In this document: one piece after another, positions 1 through 6,300 of the stretch
How the letters are laid out: the number at the start of each line of letters is the position of its first letter
Position numbering within the stretch: the first letter of the stretch is position 1
NCBI GenBank assembly: GCA_029858145.1
Contig: JAOUFP010000032.1
Coordinates: 1 to 12,088, forward strand
Length of the DNA stretch: 12,088 nt
DNA from: Nitrospirota bacterium
Lineage (GTDB): Bacteria; Nitrospirota; Thermodesulfovibrionia; Thermodesulfovibrionales; UBA6898
Direction of reading: 5' to 3'
Position numbers and translations under genes: made by a program
The notes under the pieces: model-generated
Database searches by the model: none
Seen by the model: the letters and a program-made list of their open reading frames with translations, nothing else
What the model was told of the DNA's origin: nothing

Positions 1-732
1 CTGATATTTCAGGTGCTCTTTATAATCTCCGGCCTTTTTCCCGCCGAATATCAACGATGCCCTGATCGCCCAGTCGAGCGCGTAAAGGGTGTGCTCCGTG
101 TCAGGCCCGAGAGGAACAATTCTGGTTTCCCACCCGAGTTCAACACCCTGCCTCAGCAGCTGTTTGGTTACGCTGTTGCCATCCGGGGCGTGGCCTGAAA
201 GGAAGGTGAGGATATTCTTCTCCTGGAGTTCCCTGACGATCCTGACCGCTGTCTCGTCATCAGGGGCCGCGCCGATAATCGCGGCAAAACCCGGCATGGT
301 GCCGTCAACAAGCTGAATGCCAAGGTTGCGCTGTATGGTGTCTGTAATAAACCCGTTGTAGACAAACCCTGTTTCAGGGTCTTTTACGGGCTCGAGGCCT
401 TCGATATACCGAAGGGCAAGAAGAATCTCCTCTGCAAAAAGGGTTGCCATTCCCGAATCAAGGGCCTCGCCGAGATAAGGCTTCCATAAACTTTCATCCG
501 GCTCATCATGCAGCAGGCTCCTGGTTTTTTCAAGGGCCACCTTCATATCTCCGAGCGTCTTCACCGGAAATCCTGTCATCGCATATATCATGGGAAGATA
601 AAATGCGGTATCAGGAAATTCAAACGTAAACTCTTCTCCATGAGCCGCAATGGCCTTCTGGAGCATCTCTTCAGCGCGATTAAACAGGTTATGGGAACCT
701 CTTATAGCCGCTGAGGCTATTAACTTGGACAT
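1..732 (-). CDS. acsB: Acetyl-CoA synthase (CODH/ACS alpha subunit), N-terminal part, cut by window edge
   Basis: Only the first 244 codons are inside the window; the frame is open to base 1. Acetyl-CoA synthase condenses a methyl group from the corrinoid protein, CO from CO dehydrogenase and coenzyme A at a nickel-iron-sulfur A-cluster. The visible part matches from memory the N-terminal domain of Moorella AcsB (about 730 residues): the FPDTAFYLPMIYAMTG block at 39-54, TGFVYNGFITDTIQRNLGIQ at 121-140, VDGTMPG at 142-148, VPLGPDT at 206-212 and WAIRASLIFGG at 221-231. This domain contacts CO dehydrogenase and is absent from archaeal CdhC, so the enzyme is of bacterial type. The A-cluster cysteines lie further on, outside the window. 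The ATG is preceded by a strong AGAGGAGGT ribosome site. It is the last visible gene of acsE-acsD-acsC-acsB. Confidence 0.93.
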   Translation of the reverse strand, partial: MSKLIASAAIRGSHNLFNRAEEMLQKAIAAHGEEFTFEFPDTAFYLPMIYAMTGFPVKTLGDMKVALEKTRSLLHDEPDESLWKPYLGEALDSGMATLFAEEILLALRYIEGLEPVKDPETGFVYNGFITDTIQRNLGIQLVDGTMPGFAAIIGAAPDDETAVRIVRELQEKNILTFLSGHAPDGNSVTKQLLRQGVELGWETRIVPLGPDTEHTLYALDWAIRASLIFGGKKAGDYKEHLKYQ

Positions 733-848
733 CCTGACCTCCTCTGGTATGGATGAGACCCTTCGGTAATATCGTTACCTGATGTACTCCACCCAAACTT
801 TTTACATAGATATATTTTTAAACTGTTTGCTTTATAAAATCAACTCTT
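733..848 (-). other. Gap between acsC and acsB with small hairpin
   Basis: This 116-base gap separates the acsC stop from the acsB start. It is AT-rich on the acsC side. It contains a short inverted repeat, GGTAA-TATCG-TTACC at 765-779, about 30 bases upstream of the acsB ribosome site. The hairpin has no T-run and is too weak to call a terminator. Unlike the other two acs gaps, this one lacks the TRATGCG-type repeat element. No promoter stands out. Confidence 0.4.
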
Positions 849-2192
849 TTATGCTGTTCTCGTCTTTAAGAATGCGGGCAATGCGTTTGCTTCACGCGGC
901 CCTACCGTTACCTTCCATCCGGGCAGCTTGTCTTCTATGGATCCGCTCAGAATCGCGACATAGCCCGGCAGAATCAATTCCTTGGTCGCTATCTCCTTTT
1001 CTATCCCGCTCTCGGTGATGAACTGGGCTATCTTTGAAGCAGTAAACTTGCCTGCGGCCCACGCGGTCAGAACAGAGAGGCCTTCACAGTCCATAACAGC
1101 AAGCCTGCATGGAACCTTGCTGTTTTCGATCTCGCCCGAGACGATAAAGTACGTCAGAGAGAAGTTCGTGGTAATAAGGAACGGGGATTCCGGCTTCGGC
1201 TCTCCGATATTGTAGATCTTCTGTTCCACCTGCATCGGGACCTGAGGATCGGTGTAGATGTTCTGCCTCAGGGTGAAAAGAACGAGGTTTTTCCATTTCT
1301 CTATGCTGCTCAGGACAATAATCGAAGCATACTTTGTTATCCCGACGCCGGCAAGGAGCATCTCGTGAAGGCTGTCTTCACGCTGCATGAAATTGATCAC
1401 CGGATATCCCAGCGGCTTGAAGTTCTTTTTTACGGCAGCCCTTCGAATCAGGGTGTTGTGCTCGATGATATCCTTCGCCTTCCTCGCGCCCGAGTCGATG
1501 ACCATATCCTCGACTCCAAGGCCCTTCACCTTCTCGGTAAGCGCCGAGAGTTCTTCCAGACCGTTTGCCACAACGCCAAGGATTGCCTTGTTGTTCTTTG
1601 CTATCGCGGCCATCGCCTCTGCGTTGGATGCGTTTGCACCATAGAGAACCGGCCTCTTATCGGCAAAGAGCTTTATCGCGGCCTCTGCAGCCTGCGGATT
1701 TTCGGTATTGATGATTACCGGAACCGCCGGCGCTTTCGCGGCAACGATTTTGGCTGCAGCCTCAAGCTTCGCGGCATCGCCTGACGCATTGGTGATCATG
1801 ATAGAGTCTATCCTCAGCTTCTGCCCTACCCTGTCTATTTCGGAGCTGACCACCTGCTCACAAAGGCCTGAGACCTCTGCCTCTGAGAGGGTATCTTTCA
1901 CCTCGATCGCAAAGGCACAGGGATTTACGAACTTTTTATCATGCCTGAAGAGGACCGTCTCTTCTCCCATCTTGACCGCCTTGTCCCCTGCGCCGAAGGT
2001 AATCGGTCTTACCGGAGGAGCCGAGGCCTCTCCAAGGATCTTCTTTGCCTCTTCAGAGACATCAGGACAGGAATCGAGAGAAGCCTGCCTCTGCGCAAGT
2101 TTCATGGCAAAGGCGAGACAGGTTGGATGCCCGCACTTCTTGCAGTTCGTTTTCGGTAAAAGCTTGAATATTTCAACGCCTGATAAAGCCAT
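849..2192 (-). CDS. acsC: Corrinoid/iron-sulfur protein large (gamma) subunit
   Basis: 447 residues, essentially the length of Moorella AcsC. With AcsD it forms the corrinoid iron-sulfur protein, which takes a methyl group from methyl-tetrahydrofolate (via AcsE) and hands it to acetyl-CoA synthase. The N-terminal domain shows the cluster motif CKKCGHPTC with cysteines at 17, 20 and 25 and a fourth at 42, the ligand set for the low-potential [4Fe-4S] cluster that reactivates cobalt. A TIM-barrel region follows (roughly 90-320). The C-terminal corrinoid-binding domain has GLSVLTAWAAGKF at 371-383, LPGYVAILSG at 408-417 and GPREAN at 431-436, all family hallmarks. Start: ATG with TAAGGAGG ten bases upstream. 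It sits 100 bases downstream of acsD and 116 bases upstream of acsB, same strand, consistent with one operon with unusually wide spacing. Confidence 0.96.
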   Translation of the reverse strand: MALSGVEIFKLLPKTNCKKCGHPTCLAFAMKLAQRQASLDSCPDVSEEAKKILGEASAPPVRPITFGAGDKAVKMGEETVLFRHDKKFVNPCAFAIEVKDTLSEAEVSGLCEQVVSSEIDRVGQKLRIDSIMITNASGDAAKLEAAAKIVAAKAPAVPVIINTENPQAAEAAIKLFADKRPVLYGANASNAEAMAAIAKNNKAILGVVANGLEELSALTEKVKGLGVEDMVIDSGARKAKDIIEHNTLIRRAAVKKNFKPLGYPVINFMQREDSLHEMLLAGVGITKYASIIVLSSIEKWKNLVLFTLRQNIYTDPQVPMQVEQKIYNIGEPKPESPFLITTNFSLTYFIVSGEIENSKVPCRLAVMDCEGLSVLTAWAAGKFTASKIAQFITESGIEKEIATKELILPGYVAILSGSIEDKLPGWKVTVGPREANALPAFLKTRTA

Positions 2193-2212
2193 TTTTTTTA
2201 AACCTCCTTAAG

Positions 2213-2291
2213 TATTCGTAATGCGTAATCCGTAATGGGTAATGGGTTTGCAGATTTTTTCTCTCATTACGCATCACTCATAACTCATCAC
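2213..2291. repeat. Inverted-repeat element, copy 1 (acsD-acsC gap)
   Basis: The gap between the acsD stop and the acsC ribosome site is almost entirely an imperfect inverted repeat. The left arm (2213-2246) contains GTAATGCGTAAT followed by two degenerate repeats of the same unit. The right arm (2263-2291) contains CATTACGCAT and CATCACTCATAAC. As RNA the arms would fold back on each other around a T-rich loop. The same right-arm words recur in copy 2 in the next gap. It looks like a REP-like dispersed repeat rather than a terminator, since downstream acs genes must be transcribed through it. Confidence 0.7.
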
Positions 2292-2292
2292 T

Positions 2293-3234
2293 TTATATAA
2301 GTTCCTCAATGATTTTTTCTACCGCGGCGACAGCCTTTGGATGCCTCATGATCAGGAGCTCCGCACCGGAGATGAGAAGCGCGGTTGCCGTTTCGGCTTC
2401 CCACGCAATCCCTCTTTCCTCAGCCGAACCCCACTGCGGGAGGTCCGCTTCAGACGCGGTCGTCTCCTTCACCTTCCATACGTACATGCCGACGTCTCCC
2501 AGCAGCGGCTGCTGCATCGTAACGTCGTTCTGGGTAAGGGCGGCAAGCCGTATCCTCTCCATAACAGAATAGGTATACTCAAGGCCGTAGCCGAGCGCCG
2601 AACACATCGGGTCGGTTATCACCCTTTCTTTGTCAAACCCCATCTGGGTAATAAGGATATTCAACTGTTTTGAGAGGTTTATATCGAGCTCGGACATGGC
2701 TATCAATTTATGGTTGTTCGCCATGGCTGCGGCAGCGATCGTTTTATAGTTGGCCTCCTGGGCCTTTCCTATGATGCAGTTCCTGTCTTTTGCAGCCTCA
2801 GCAACCGCGACCAGTATTGAAGTGTCCTTTTCGGCATGGTTGCTGCCGAGGATGATAACGGGGATACTGACAGCAGCAAGCACATCCTTGACGGTTTTAA
2901 CTGCATCCTCCGGAGAACGGTTCTCCCTGTCCGGATGCGTACCGACTAAACGCAGAGCGATCGCCCTGGCCTTCAGTTCATCCTGACAATACTTCGCCCA
3001 CTTTACCGGGTCATCAGAAACACCCTCAAATGCCTTCTGCGCATTCTCAGGCCAGTCTGAAGGTGGAACGTCCTGTATCTCGAACGCTATAAGCGGCCTG
3101 TTCGGTGTAGTTCCCTCAAAAGAATGGAATGGCAGAACATTCTCACCGCCAAATGTAACCGCACGGTCACCGGTCCCGATGGTGACCGCATATACCTTAC
3201 CAGCGTACGTCTCCTTGGTTGGTGTAAAAGCCAT
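2293..3234 (-). CDS. acsD: Corrinoid/iron-sulfur protein small (delta) subunit
   Basis: 313 residues, about the usual length of bacterial AcsD. It is the TIM-barrel partner of AcsC; the heterodimer carries the cobamide that shuttles the methyl group between AcsE and acetyl-CoA synthase. Recognisable blocks are the opening segment VTIGTGDRAVTFGGENVLPF at 17-36, IPVIILGSNHAEKD at 124-137, ITDPMCSALGYGLEYTYSVM at 206-225, GDVGMYVWKVKE at 246-257 and AETATALLISGAELLIMRHP at 280-299. No iron-sulfur cysteine motif is present, as expected for this subunit. Start: ATG with AGGAGG seven bases upstream. It lies between acsE and acsC on the same strand, with repeat elements filling the gap on each side. 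Confidence 0.95.
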   Translation of the reverse strand: MAFTPTKETYAGKVYAVTIGTGDRAVTFGGENVLPFHSFEGTTPNRPLIAFEIQDVPPSDWPENAQKAFEGVSDDPVKWAKYCQDELKARAIALRLVGTHPDRENRSPEDAVKTVKDVLAAVSIPVIILGSNHAEKDTSILVAVAEAAKDRNCIIGKAQEANYKTIAAAAMANNHKLIAMSELDINLSKQLNILITQMGFDKERVITDPMCSALGYGLEYTYSVMERIRLAALTQNDVTMQQPLLGDVGMYVWKVKETTASEADLPQWGSAEERGIAWEAETATALLISGAELLIMRHPKAVAAVEKIIEELI

Positions 3235-3250
3235 GTAGTAACCTCCTGTA

Positions 3251-3343
3251 TTTCGTAATCAGTGATGCGTGATGCGTGACGAGTAAAAGACCTTAAAAAC
3301 TTCCTGTTCTTCAACCATTACGCATTACCCATCACTCATAACG
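3251..3343. repeat. Inverted-repeat element, copy 2 (acsE-acsD gap)
   Basis: Second member of the family seen at 2213-2291. The left arm (3251-3284) has tandem GTGATGCGTGATGCGTGA units. The right arm (3315-3343) has CATTACGCATTACCCATCAC followed by TCATAAC. The 13-base word CATCACTCATAAC (3330-3342) is identical to 2272-2284 in copy 1, and CATTACGCAT is also shared. The element fills the space between the acsE stop codon and the acsD ribosome site, the same relative position and orientation as copy 1. Confidence 0.7.
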
Positions 3344-3348
3344 GTCTA

Positions 3349-4206
3349 TTACATTTCTAAATATGAATGGGCATACAAGGTATTGCCCATAATGACGTCA
3401 AGCGTCTTTTTTATCTCTTTCATTTTTGCGGCGTCATCAATCTCTTTCCCGGCCAGAACATCATCCAGCAGTTTCTTCTCATTCAGGGCTTCGGCCATCT
3501 CATGAGCATCGGCAATCGCGGACGTCAGGCCGGCATTCATGAGCATCAGGAAATAGTATTTATTCAATATCGGTCGTACGTGTTTAGGGCATCCGTTGGA
3601 AATATTGCTCAGCCCCACAACGGTTTTCATGGGCGGATCGTTCATTTCCTGAAACATCTTTATCGCCTCAATGACTTTCACGGCGTGGTCCTGCGACGTT
3701 GCAATCTGCAGGACGAGAGGATCAAGATAAATATCTTCGAGCGGTACGCCGTATTCCATGGCCCTTGCCATGATTTCAGCCGCGATGCCGGCCCTTTCCT
3801 CAGCGTCAGCGGGAAGTCCGCCCTTGCCTACGGTCAGACCAATCACCTGTGAATTATACTTTGCGGCAAGTTCGAGAATCGGGAACCGTTCAGGGTCGTT
3901 TGAAGTCGAGTTGATGAGGGGCCTCCCCCACTCATTGTTATGCACCTTAAGGCCTGCCTCCAGGGCGCTCGCATTTGTTGTATCAAGGCATATCGGCAGC
4001 GGGACAACCTCCTGTATGGTCGTGACCATCCACTGCATCAGATCTTCACCGCCGTCTTCCGCGGGGCCGATATTGGCGTCAATCATTCCGGAGCCCTCTT
4101 TCCACTGCCGGGTCGCGATCTCCTGTATCGGGCCTTTATCTTTTTTCATCATAGCCTCTCTCACCCTCTTGGCTATAATGCTTAACTTTTCTCCTATAAT
4201 GAGCAT
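3349..4206 (-). CDS. acsE: Methyltetrahydrofolate:corrinoid/iron-sulfur protein methyltransferase
   Basis: 285 residues, slightly longer than Moorella AcsE (262), mainly through an extra helical stretch near 240-270. It transfers the methyl group of 5-methyltetrahydrofolate to the cobamide of AcsCD, linking the folate branch to acetyl-CoA formation. It has a pterin-binding TIM barrel with the opening MLIIGEKL and conserved polar residues in the pocket: D75 in CLDTTN, N99 in LINST, D162 in YLDPL and N201 in GLSNISNGC. These correspond to D75, N96, D160 and N199 of the Moorella enzyme by my alignment; the last contacts N5 of the folate. I chose the ATG because AGGAAAGGAG lies six bases upstream; a TTG one codon earlier would be only three bases from that site. 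First gene of the visible acs operon. Confidence 0.94.
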   Translation of the reverse strand: MLIIGEKLSIIAKRVREAMMKKDKGPIQEIATRQWKEGSGMIDANIGPAEDGGEDLMQWMVTTIQEVVPLPICLDTTNASALEAGLKVHNNEWGRPLINSTSNDPERFPILELAAKYNSQVIGLTVGKGGLPADAEERAGIAAEIMARAMEYGVPLEDIYLDPLVLQIATSQDHAVKVIEAIKMFQEMNDPPMKTVVGLSNISNGCPKHVRPILNKYYFLMLMNAGLTSAIADAHEMAEALNEKKLLDDVLAGKEIDDAAKMKEIKKTLDVIMGNTLYAHSYLEM

Positions 4207-4303
4207 CAAATACTCCTTTCCTGTATAAAATTATGCGTGATTATTTTCCGGCATAGATGCATCCCGAGAACTGACTTCAGCTTCAATCCTTCGAAGACTT
4301 CTA

Positions 4304-4331
4304 ACTATAGCCTCTTTTTAAAAACCAATAA
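4304..4331 (-). promoter_or_regulatory. Weak candidate promoter for the acs operon
   Basis: Read on the minus strand there is a -10-like TATAGT (4304-4309) with a poor -35, TTATTG (4326-4331), 16 bases away. It would give a leader of about 90 bases before acsE. The surrounding AT-rich DNA is promoter-like, but the -35 matches the sigma70 consensus badly, so an activator or another sigma factor could be involved. Confidence 0.22.
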
Positions 4332-4660
4332 AAACTATCAATTTTTATGCTATTGATCATTTTTACATATAAAGTTAAAAAAGATAACATAAATTTATAG
4401 CATTTGGAAATTTTTTTAATTTATAAGGCCATAAGCAGCGATAGCAGCGCAAAAATGTCCGTTTCTCAATTTTTCTCTTATGGCATGATGCATCCCGGAG
4501 TTGTCGTTCGAAAAAGACTTTTTTGTCATTATAAACGTCCCCGGACTCTGTCGTGCCTGATTCAGGCCTCAACTTGCAAACTTCAAACACCGAGTGCTAA
4601 ACTGATGGAACTTTAATTTTGATTCTTTCGTAAAGTTGAAAAAGGAATTTACAATATTAG

Positions 4661-4758
4661 GGTGTCATTCCGGCTTGTCCGGAATCTTTCTTTTTTCTTA
4701 TCTTTAATGCGTCTATATCCGGAAAGATTCCTGACGCGCTTTGCTTGCGGGAATGACA
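4661..4758. repeat. MITE-like inverted repeat with GTCATTCC ends
   Basis: The left arm begins TGTCATTCCGG (from 4663) and includes GGAATCTTTC at 4681-4690. The right arm carries GAAAGATTCC (4722-4731) and ends GGGAATGACA (4749-4758). TGTCATTCC and GGAATGACA are exact reverse complements, and so are GGAATCTTTC and GAAAGATTCC, so the ~96 bases can fold into an interrupted hairpin. From general knowledge, GTCATTCC...GGAATGAC repeats are common non-coding dispersed elements in many environmental bacterial genomes. No open frame for a transposase lies inside. Confidence 0.65.
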
Positions 4759-4845
4759 TGTCAGTTGGCTGGGGCATTCCCGTCTATACTAAAAAAAATT
4801 CTGTCAACTTAAATACGAAAGAGTTTAATTTTTCACGGAGGATTC

Positions 4846-6300
4846 TTGGAGCTTTTCACCCTCGGAATCGCAGAATTAAATTCAATGCTGGAGCGCCGTG
4901 AAATATCCGCGAGGGATATTTGTGGCTCGGTATATAAAAGGATAGAAGCGGTTGAGGGCAGCATCAGGGCCTACGTGACGGCAACACCCGAAAAGGCGCT
5001 GGAAATGGCTGAACAGGCTGATAAGGATATCGCAGCGGGAAGCAAAAAAAGCCTTTCCGGCATCCCCATCGCCATAAAAGACAACATGTGCACAAAGGGC
5101 ATCCTCACGACCTGTGCATCAAAGATATTGTCCAATTTCATTCCTCCCTACGAAAGCACGGTCACCTCAAGGCTCCTGGAGAACGGTTATGTCCTTTCAG
5201 GGAAGACAAACATGGACGAATTCGCGATGGGGTCATCGACCGAAAACTCCGGGTTCCATACCACGCGGAATCCGTGGGACATCGGAAGAATCCCCGGCGG
5301 GTCAAGCGGCGGGTCAGCAGCGGCGGTTGCGGCAGATGAATGCATCGCGGCCCTCGGTTCCGACACCGGCGGGTCGATCAGGCAGCCCGCTTCATTCTGC
5401 GGAGTGGTCGGACTGAAGCCCACCTACGGAAGGGTTTCAAGGTACGGACTTGTCGCCTTCGCGTCCTCGCTCGACCAGATAGGTCCGATAACAAAAAATG
5501 TGACCGATTCAGCCATCCTTCTGAATATCATTTCCGGAAGGGATACCCAGGATTCAACGTCAGCTCCGGTAGAAGTGCCTGATTTCACTTCAGTACTCGG
5601 CAGGGAGATAAAAGGGCTCAGGATAGGCATTCCCGGTGAATACTTTACCGAAGGGATCGATGCCGAGGTGGAGCAGGCGGTCAGAAACGCGATCAGACAG
5701 TTTGAATCGCTCGGGGCGATACCTGTGGAAATATCCCTGCCCCATTCAGGCTACGCGGTTGCAGCATACTATATCCTTGCCACGTCCGAGGCCAGCTCGA
5801 ATCTGGCCCGCTATGACGGTGTAAAATACGGCATCAGGGCGGAAGGCAAAGATCTTTTGGAAATGTATATGAAGTCGAGGGCGCAGGGCTTCGGCGCTGA
5901 GGTGAAAAGAAGGATCATGCTCGGCACCTACACGCTTTCCTCAGGCTACTACGAAGCATACTACAGAAAGGCCCAGCAGGTGAGGACCCTTATCAAGAAT
6001 GATTTCGAAAACGCCTTCAGGAACGTTGACCTGATCGTCACCCCGACGTCGCCTACTGCCGCGTTCAGGACCGGTGAAAAAACAGACGATCCGCTCCAGA
6101 TGTACCTTGCGGACATATTCACGATCTCGGTAAACCTCGCGGGTGTTCCGGGGATATCTGTCCCTTGCGGGTTCACCTCGGGCAGCCTGCCGATCGGGCT
6201 GCAGCTGATCGGAAAACACTTCGATGAAGCATCATTGCTGCAGGCGGCATACGCCTATGAGCAGTCAACCGAGTGGCACAAAAGGAAACCGGCACTGTGA
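4846..6300 (+). CDS. gatA: Asp/Glu-tRNA(Asn/Gln) amidotransferase subunit A
   Basis: 484 residues, normal length for GatA. It is the amidase that releases ammonia from glutamine (or asparagine); GatB uses it to convert misacylated Glu-tRNA(Gln) or Asp-tRNA(Asn) to the correct amide form. The amidase-signature core is complete: K78 in PIAIKDN, the glycine/serine loop GGSSGGSAAA at 151-160 and S177 in DTGGSIRQPAS. The Lys-cisSer-Ser triad falls at K78, S153 and S177, one less than K79/S154/S178 of the Staphylococcus enzyme. Start: TTG at 4846 with GGAGG (4837-4841) just upstream; the next in-frame ATG (4885) has no ribosome site and would cut the conserved N-terminus. It overlaps gatB by four bases. 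No gatC precedes it, which is atypical for a gatCAB order. Confidence 0.96.
   Translation: MELFTLGIAELNSMLERREISARDICGSVYKRIEAVEGSIRAYVTATPEKALEMAEQADKDIAAGSKKSLSGIPIAIKDNMCTKGILTTCASKILSNFIPPYESTVTSRLLENGYVLSGKTNMDEFAMGSSTENSGFHTTRNPWDIGRIPGGSSGGSAAAVAADECIAALGSDTGGSIRQPASFCGVVGLKPTYGRVSRYGLVAFASSLDQIGPITKNVTDSAILLNIISGRDTQDSTSAPVEVPDFTSVLGREIKGLRIGIPGEYFTEGIDAEVEQAVRNAIRQFESLGAIPVEISLPHSGYAVAAYYILATSEASSNLARYDGVKYGIRAEGKDLLEMYMKSRAQGFGAEVKRRIMLGTYTLSSGYYEAYYRKAQQVRTLIKNDFENAFRNVDLIVTPTSPTAAFRTGEKTDDPLQMYLADIFTISVNLAGVPGISVPCGFTSGSLPIGLQLIGKHFDEASLLQAAYAYEQSTEWHKRKPAL

Larger units (their letters stand above)
4207..4845. other. Divergent intergenic region between acsE and gatA
   Basis: About 640 bases with no credible gene: the short open frames have no ribosome sites or family resemblance. 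The acsE-proximal part holds the acsE ribosome site and a candidate promoter. 4310-4440 is very AT-rich. An 11-base word, GATGCATCCCG, occurs at 4256-4266 and again at 4487-4497. A MITE-like inverted repeat lies at 4661-4758. The last ~85 bases precede gatA and include a -10-like TATACT at 4785-4790 without a good -35. I found no tRNA fold and no riboswitch consensus that I know. Confidence 0.6.

Noticed and set aside
1708..2211. Open frame of 167 codons on the plus strand
   Set aside because: It lies antisense within acsC, whose minus-strand protein is clearly recognised; no ribosome site or family resemblance, so it is a codon-usage shadow.
2213..3343. CRISPR-like array
   Set aside because: The repeated units are short, degenerate and arranged as inverted arms without regular spacers, so this is a hairpin repeat family, not CRISPR.
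3758..4228. Open frame of 156 codons on the plus strand
   Set aside because: Antisense to acsE, with a composition rich in S, L and A typical of a complement shadow; no sign of a real gene.
4482..4495. Possible sigma54 promoter beginning TGGCAT
   Set aside because: The spacing between GG and the following GC is six bases, not the required ten, so it does not fit the -24/-12 pattern.
4375..4616. Overlapping short frames of about 70 codons in the intergenic region
   Set aside because: No ribosome sites, odd composition and overlap on both strands; not supported as genes, and none resembles GatC.
4207..4845. Possible riboswitch or tRNA in the acs-gatA gap
   Set aside because: I looked for SAM, cobalamin, THF and c-di-GMP consensus blocks and for a tRNA T-loop pattern on both strands and saw none; the structured part is explained by the inverted repeat at 4661-4758.
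6273..6296. Upstream GTG start for gatB
   Set aside because: It would add eight residues before the conserved YEAVIGLEVH N-terminus and has no ribosome site; the GTG at 6297 overlaps the gatA stop and fits the family.
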